Assembly: GCF_002556635.1 (NCBI RefSeq)
Contig: NZ_MWMO01000002.1
Location: forward strand, 310,001 to 374,000
DNA from: Novosphingobium sp. PC22D
GTDB taxonomy: Bacteria > Pseudomonadota > Alphaproteobacteria > Sphingomonadales > Sphingomonadaceae
Reading direction: 5' to 3'
DNA length: 64,000 bases
In this document: in pieces, positions 62,101 to 64,000 of the stretch
Numbering within the stretch: the first letter of the stretch is position 1
Layout of the letters: every line of letters begins with the position of its first letter
Made by a program: the position numbers and the translations under genes
The notes under the pieces: generated by a model
Database searches by the model: none
The model's input: the letters and a program-made list of their open reading frames with translations, nothing else
Told to the model about the DNA's origin: nothing

Positions 62101-62328
62101 CGCGACCGAGGCCGCGAAGCCCTCGCGCGCGCCGTTGCCCCAGGTTGTGCCGCCGTACGCACCATTGCCCTCGAGCACGTAGTTGATCGTGATGCCCGGC
62201 ACGAAGGCAAAGTCGTAGACGAGCGAATCGATGTAGAGGTTGCCGGTTTCGCCGGTATCGACCAGCTCGGATTCGCTGAACACGTACCGCAGACTCCTCT
62301 TGGGACCAGGCGTCAGCGCCGGTCCCAC
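59185..62328 (-). CDS. Serralysin-like M10 metalloprotease with RTX, PPC, cadherin-like and DPSFN modules
   Basis: A 1047-residue secreted zinc protease. Catalytic domain: residues about 30-240 with HETGHGLGLNH (155-165) and Met-turn VTMGY (199-203). RTX calcium repeats occur near 324-340 and 568-606 (GGEGNDVLLGADGNDRLYGG). A prepeptidase-C-terminal-like domain lies at about 440-550, a cadherin-like domain at about 667-760, and two DPSFN modules at about 775-875 and 905-1015 (cores at 802-810 and 939-947). There is no N-terminal signal; type I secretion is expected but its transporter is not in view. The start is GTG at 62328. The C-terminal module is shared with the protein at 2313. Confidence 0.93.
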   Translation of the reverse strand: MGPALTPGPKRSLRYVFSESELVDTGETGNLYIDSLVYDFAFVPGITINYVLEGNGAYGGTTWGNGAREGFAASVATWAAVANVNFVEEAGPYRGTGTTQAYDWIEKIRTLDDGSLAFHTLPFAGTLSGTYSDADGLFSAGSVAPGGYTFSTFVHETGHGLGLNHPHADDTDGPDRLVFPGVDGPFVLGENQLNQGVFVTMGYNSGYLEVGYSQTYDYGWVIGPAAFDIAAIQSIYGANTATATGNNGYRLPEANEPGTGWTTIWDAGGTDVISASDSTGMGATIDLRAATLRDEPGGGGFVSWIGGVIGGFTIANGVVVENAQGGTGDDLIHGNGADNRLVGGGGFDIVSYTDVAADLVIDLGAGRATGYGSDTLVTIEGAIGGLGDDRMVAGAGRIDADASNEVFRPQSAIDGLTMADAFSLDGLFAVDADDAGLDADPGMASVRVHALGGGGGPQYYSFTAGTDGRAIIDVDNSFAFDSYLTVFDAQGGLVAENDDGEIVDAGSANIYDSFLELTDLVAGETYIIEVSEFYGFSLPQNARYELNVSLVTDARAQAGSLIGAWFDGGEGNDVLLGADGNDRLYGGFGNDDLTGAGGDDFLDGGAEVDTAFYLGAAADYTVRVDAKGLVQISSAEGTDTLRDVEYFSFADGLYRLSETAALEVAADPPVISGARSIWVEEGATTTFVLLISDPNGDPLTYALSAPRHGTAVLTQVGEGELSVAYSPDAGYAGMDSFAVTVSDPGGLETRQDIQVEITAPPGIQIIASTGFAGELGGRARVFGTTGAQDFTVTGSDSIVTLDPSFNRGGDVIRFAGEAADYTIAASGSLASIAGPVGTVNLPLGPAGVAIVFDDGARLLAIDAASASVRIGAQTVTGAPAAILAAPDDTASTVALDPESGARALFEAGASAILGGDYQVFGTAGGGETVVRLFGDMTFDPSFNLGGDRIEFEGPAADFAAYRDGSTLVVFSEDARAAIPVGLGETLLVFGEFDVRTLTIDVEAGAIVLDGAQITGTSVATAQPLDPTDLAPPLAATLSALQGVYDLG

Positions 62329-62482
62329 CCCCTTGCCTTGCGATCCACCCGCGCCCTAAGGCGATGGCAGCCGCGACGATCCCGCGAACATCCCGAGCCG
62401 AAGCTCCAGATTACTTACTCATAGCAAGGCTTTCGAATGATTAAATCGCTTTTGTCGTCCCCGATTGCCGAATGACGATCAG

Positions 62483-62944
62483 ATGACCAGTCCGTCGCTG
62501 CTGTTCGTTTGTCTTGGCAACATTTGCCGCTCGCCACTGGCCGAGGCCGCCTTGCGGCAGCGCGCGGCGGCGCTTGGCCTCGCCATCGAGGCCGATTCGG
62601 CCGGGACCGGCGACTGGCACGTCGGCGAACCGCCCGATCCGCGCGCGATCGAACAGGCCGCGCGGCACGGCATCGACATTTCGGGCTATCGCGCGCGCCA
62701 GGTCAAACGCGGCGACTTCGCGCGCTTCAGCCATATCCTCGCGCTCGATCTCGACAATCTGCGCAACCTGCAAAGGCTGGCCCCCGCCGGACACGGCACG
62801 CGACTCTCGCTCTTGCTCGATCATGTGCCGGGGCGCGAGGGCCAGCCCGTTGCCGACCCCTATTTCGGTGGCCCCGAGGGCTTCGTCGAAACCTGGCGGC
62901 AAGTGAGCGAGGCCGCGGAGGCGCTTTGTCGCCAACTGGCGTGA
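62483..62944 (+). CDS. Low-molecular-weight protein-tyrosine phosphatase
   Basis: A 153-residue phosphatase. The P-loop is VCLGNICRSPLAEAAL (C-x5-R; catalytic Cys at about residue 10) and the acid/base Asp is in VADPYFGG near the C-terminus. In EPS systems such phosphatases (Wzb, EpsP) reverse Wzc-type kinase phosphorylation; this gene is 30 kb from the kinase but could serve it. Start at ATG 62483; the TTG at 62465 is an alternative. Confidence 0.93.
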   Translation: MTSPSLLFVCLGNICRSPLAEAALRQRAAALGLAIEADSAGTGDWHVGEPPDPRAIEQAARHGIDISGYRARQVKRGDFARFSHILALDLDNLRNLQRLAPAGHGTRLSLLLDHVPGREGQPVADPYFGGPEGFVETWRQVSEAAEALCRQLA

Positions 62945-62964
62945 GGCGCGCGGCGGCGCGCGTG

Positions 62965-63585
62965 TCAGCCGAGATCGCGCATCCAGACCTGAAGCGCCTT
63001 GGCGCTCTCACCCGGCTCGCCATGCTCCTTCCAGGCCATCTCGATGCGCAGTCCGGGCACCGGAGCATAGCCCCGCTTGCGCCAGAAACCCTCGAGCGAG
63101 CGATAGCCGGCCGGGCGCGCGGGATGATCCTCGGGCCGGATCACCGAGGCGAAGCACGCGAAGCGCGCGCCGCAACGGCGCGCCTGCGCCTCGCGCCTGT
63201 CGAAGAAGGCATGGCCGATCCCCCGCCCGCGATAGGCATCGAGCAGTACGCTCTCACCGAAATAGAACGCGCTTTCCGGCGCGAAACCGGCCGCCGCCAC
63301 CGGATCGCGGATCTCGCCCCCCTGCGCCGCCAGCGGCGAGGCCGTGGCGACACCGACGATCCGTTCGCCGTCGCGCGCGGCAACGACGATGGCGTCGCGG
63401 GCGGCGATGAACCCGCGCAGGTAGTCCTCCTCGTAGGCGGGGTCGCCATCGTAGAGATAGGGGAACGCGGCGAAGACCGTCATCCGCAGACGCGCGAGAT
63501 CGGCAATGACCGCTTGCACCCGCGCGCCGGTGAGGTCTTCGATCGCGATTCCTTCGGTCATCTCATCCCCGTTCGTCGCCGTCAT
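62965..63585 (-). CDS. GNAT-family N-acetyltransferase
   Basis: A 206-residue acetyltransferase. The acetyl-CoA site is VLLDAYRGRGIGHAFFDRRE (quoted as YRGRGIGHAFFDRRE), preceded by AIVVAARDGERIVGVATASPL and followed by FWRKRGYAPVPGLRIEMAW. Substrate unknown. The ATG at 63585 overlaps the MaoC-like gene stop by 4 bases, so the two are coupled. Confidence 0.9.
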   Translation of the reverse strand: MTATNGDEMTEGIAIEDLTGARVQAVIADLARLRMTVFAAFPYLYDGDPAYEEDYLRGFIAARDAIVVAARDGERIVGVATASPLAAQGGEIRDPVAAAGFAPESAFYFGESVLLDAYRGRGIGHAFFDRREAQARRCGARFACFASVIRPEDHPARPAGYRSLEGFWRKRGYAPVPGLRIEMAWKEHGEPGESAKALQVWMRDLG

Positions 63586-64000
63586 GTGACGTGGAGGGTG
63601 ATCCAGGTCGCGACAAGCGCGGGCGTGTCTTCGCCCTCGATCTCGACGACGACGTCCAGCGCTTCGCGAAAGCGGCCGGGCTGCCTTTCCTCGATCGAGG
63701 CGACCGTCATGCGTCCCCTGATCCGCTTGCCCGCGGCGACCGGCGCCAGGAACCGGACGCCATCGAGCCCGTAGTTGTAGCCAGACCTGAGCCCGGGAAA
63801 GACCGGTCGCGAGATCTGCCCGCGCATGGGGGCAAGCAGCGAGAGCGTGAGGAACCCGTGCGCGATCGTCCCGTCGAACCCGGCTTCGCGCGCCGCCTCG
63901 GGTTCGACGTGGATAAAGGCGTGGTCATCGGTCGTCTCGGCGAAGCGGTCGATAAGCGCCTGATCGACAAGCATCCAGTCCGACAGATAGGTCCGGCCGA
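63582..64000 (-). CDS. MaoC-like (R)-specific enoyl-CoA hydratase/dehydratase, 5' end at window edge
   Basis: Hotdog-fold hydratase; the visible motif is DHAFIHVEPEAAREAGFDGTIAHGFLTLSLLAPM (quoted as DHAFIHVEPEAA and GTIAHGFLTLSLL), the hydratase-2 signature with catalytic Asp and His. The first ATG in frame is at 63974 (130 residues), but the frame is open to the edge encoding RTYLSDW before it, and relatives begin earlier, so the 5' end probably lies beyond 64000. Role in fatty-acid or acyl-CoA metabolism. Confidence 0.88.
   Translation of the reverse strand, partial: GRTYLSDWMLVDQALIDRFAETTDDHAFIHVEPEAAREAGFDGTIAHGFLTLSLLAPMRGQISRPVFPGLRSGYNYGLDGVRFLAPVAAGKRIRGRMTVASIEERQPGRFREALDVVVEIEGEDTPALVATWITLHVT

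Noticed and set aside
60205..62424. Plus-strand frame of 739 codons opposite the protease
   Set aside because: The minus strand encodes an unmistakable M10 protease with the zinc motif, so the plus frame is a shadow.

Overview
The window is a GC-rich, densely coded stretch of a Gram-negative alphaproteobacterial chromosome. The large TonB-dependent receptors, the FecI/FecR/receptor triad, the sphingomonad-style exopolysaccharide (EPS) locus and the metZ, apaG, recO, leuB and tlyA housekeeping genes fit Sphingomonadales (a Novosphingobium- or Erythrobacter-like organism). That assignment is inferred from gene content and was not tested by database search. No rRNA, tRNA, CRISPR array or intact insertion sequence was recognised.

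Layout. 1-1920: 5' part of a TonB-dependent receptor. 2313-5462: a cadherin-like repeat protein that starts inside a domain, then an orphan HerA-like ATPase. 5463-6409: non-coding, with a run of hairpins. 6410-10331: FecI-type sigma factor, FecR and a TonB receptor with a signalling domain. 10375-15947: ethanolamine ammonia-lyase (eutBC), divergent from an ammonium transporter fused to PAS, GGDEF and EAL domains. 16002-18132: modABC behind a near-perfect palindrome. 18119-20909: SleB-type wall hydrolase, HDAC-like deacetylase, small cytochrome c. 21046-26916: tripartite RND efflux pump. 26989-27579: LapG-like periplasmic cysteine protease.

28003-47857 is a capsule/EPS locus. A plus-strand export operon (Wza-like lipoprotein, small secreted protein, outer-membrane barrel, Wzc-like tyrosine kinase, TPR-like membrane protein) faces a minus-strand assembly operon of eight mostly overlapping genes: glycosyltransferases, an unknown, a GH16 glycanase, two Wzy/WaaL-like proteins, an aldo/keto reductase and a GMC oxidoreductase. 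A second plus-strand operon carries a GT4 glycosyltransferase, a Wzx-type flippase and a third polymerase-like protein. No priming glycosyl-1-phosphate transferase is in view.

48088-64000 is mostly core genome: LysR regulator, ApaG, HWE-family sensor kinase, MetZ, a PMT-type mannosyltransferase and a GT2-GtrA fusion (a likely lipid-linked sugar pathway), LeuB, RecO, UbiK-like protein, TspO, TlyA, a lipoprotein, a serralysin-like RTX protease, a low-molecular-weight phosphatase, a GNAT enzyme and a MaoC-like hydratase.

Two points stand out. First, an apparently complete ammonium transporter joined to apparently complete c-di-GMP synthesis and hydrolysis domains lies next to an ammonia-producing enzyme and about 12 kb from an EPS locus, suggesting nitrogen-to-biofilm signalling. 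Second, a tandem C-terminal module with a DPSFN(R/L)GGD core is shared by the protein at 2313-3761 and the protease at 59185-62328.
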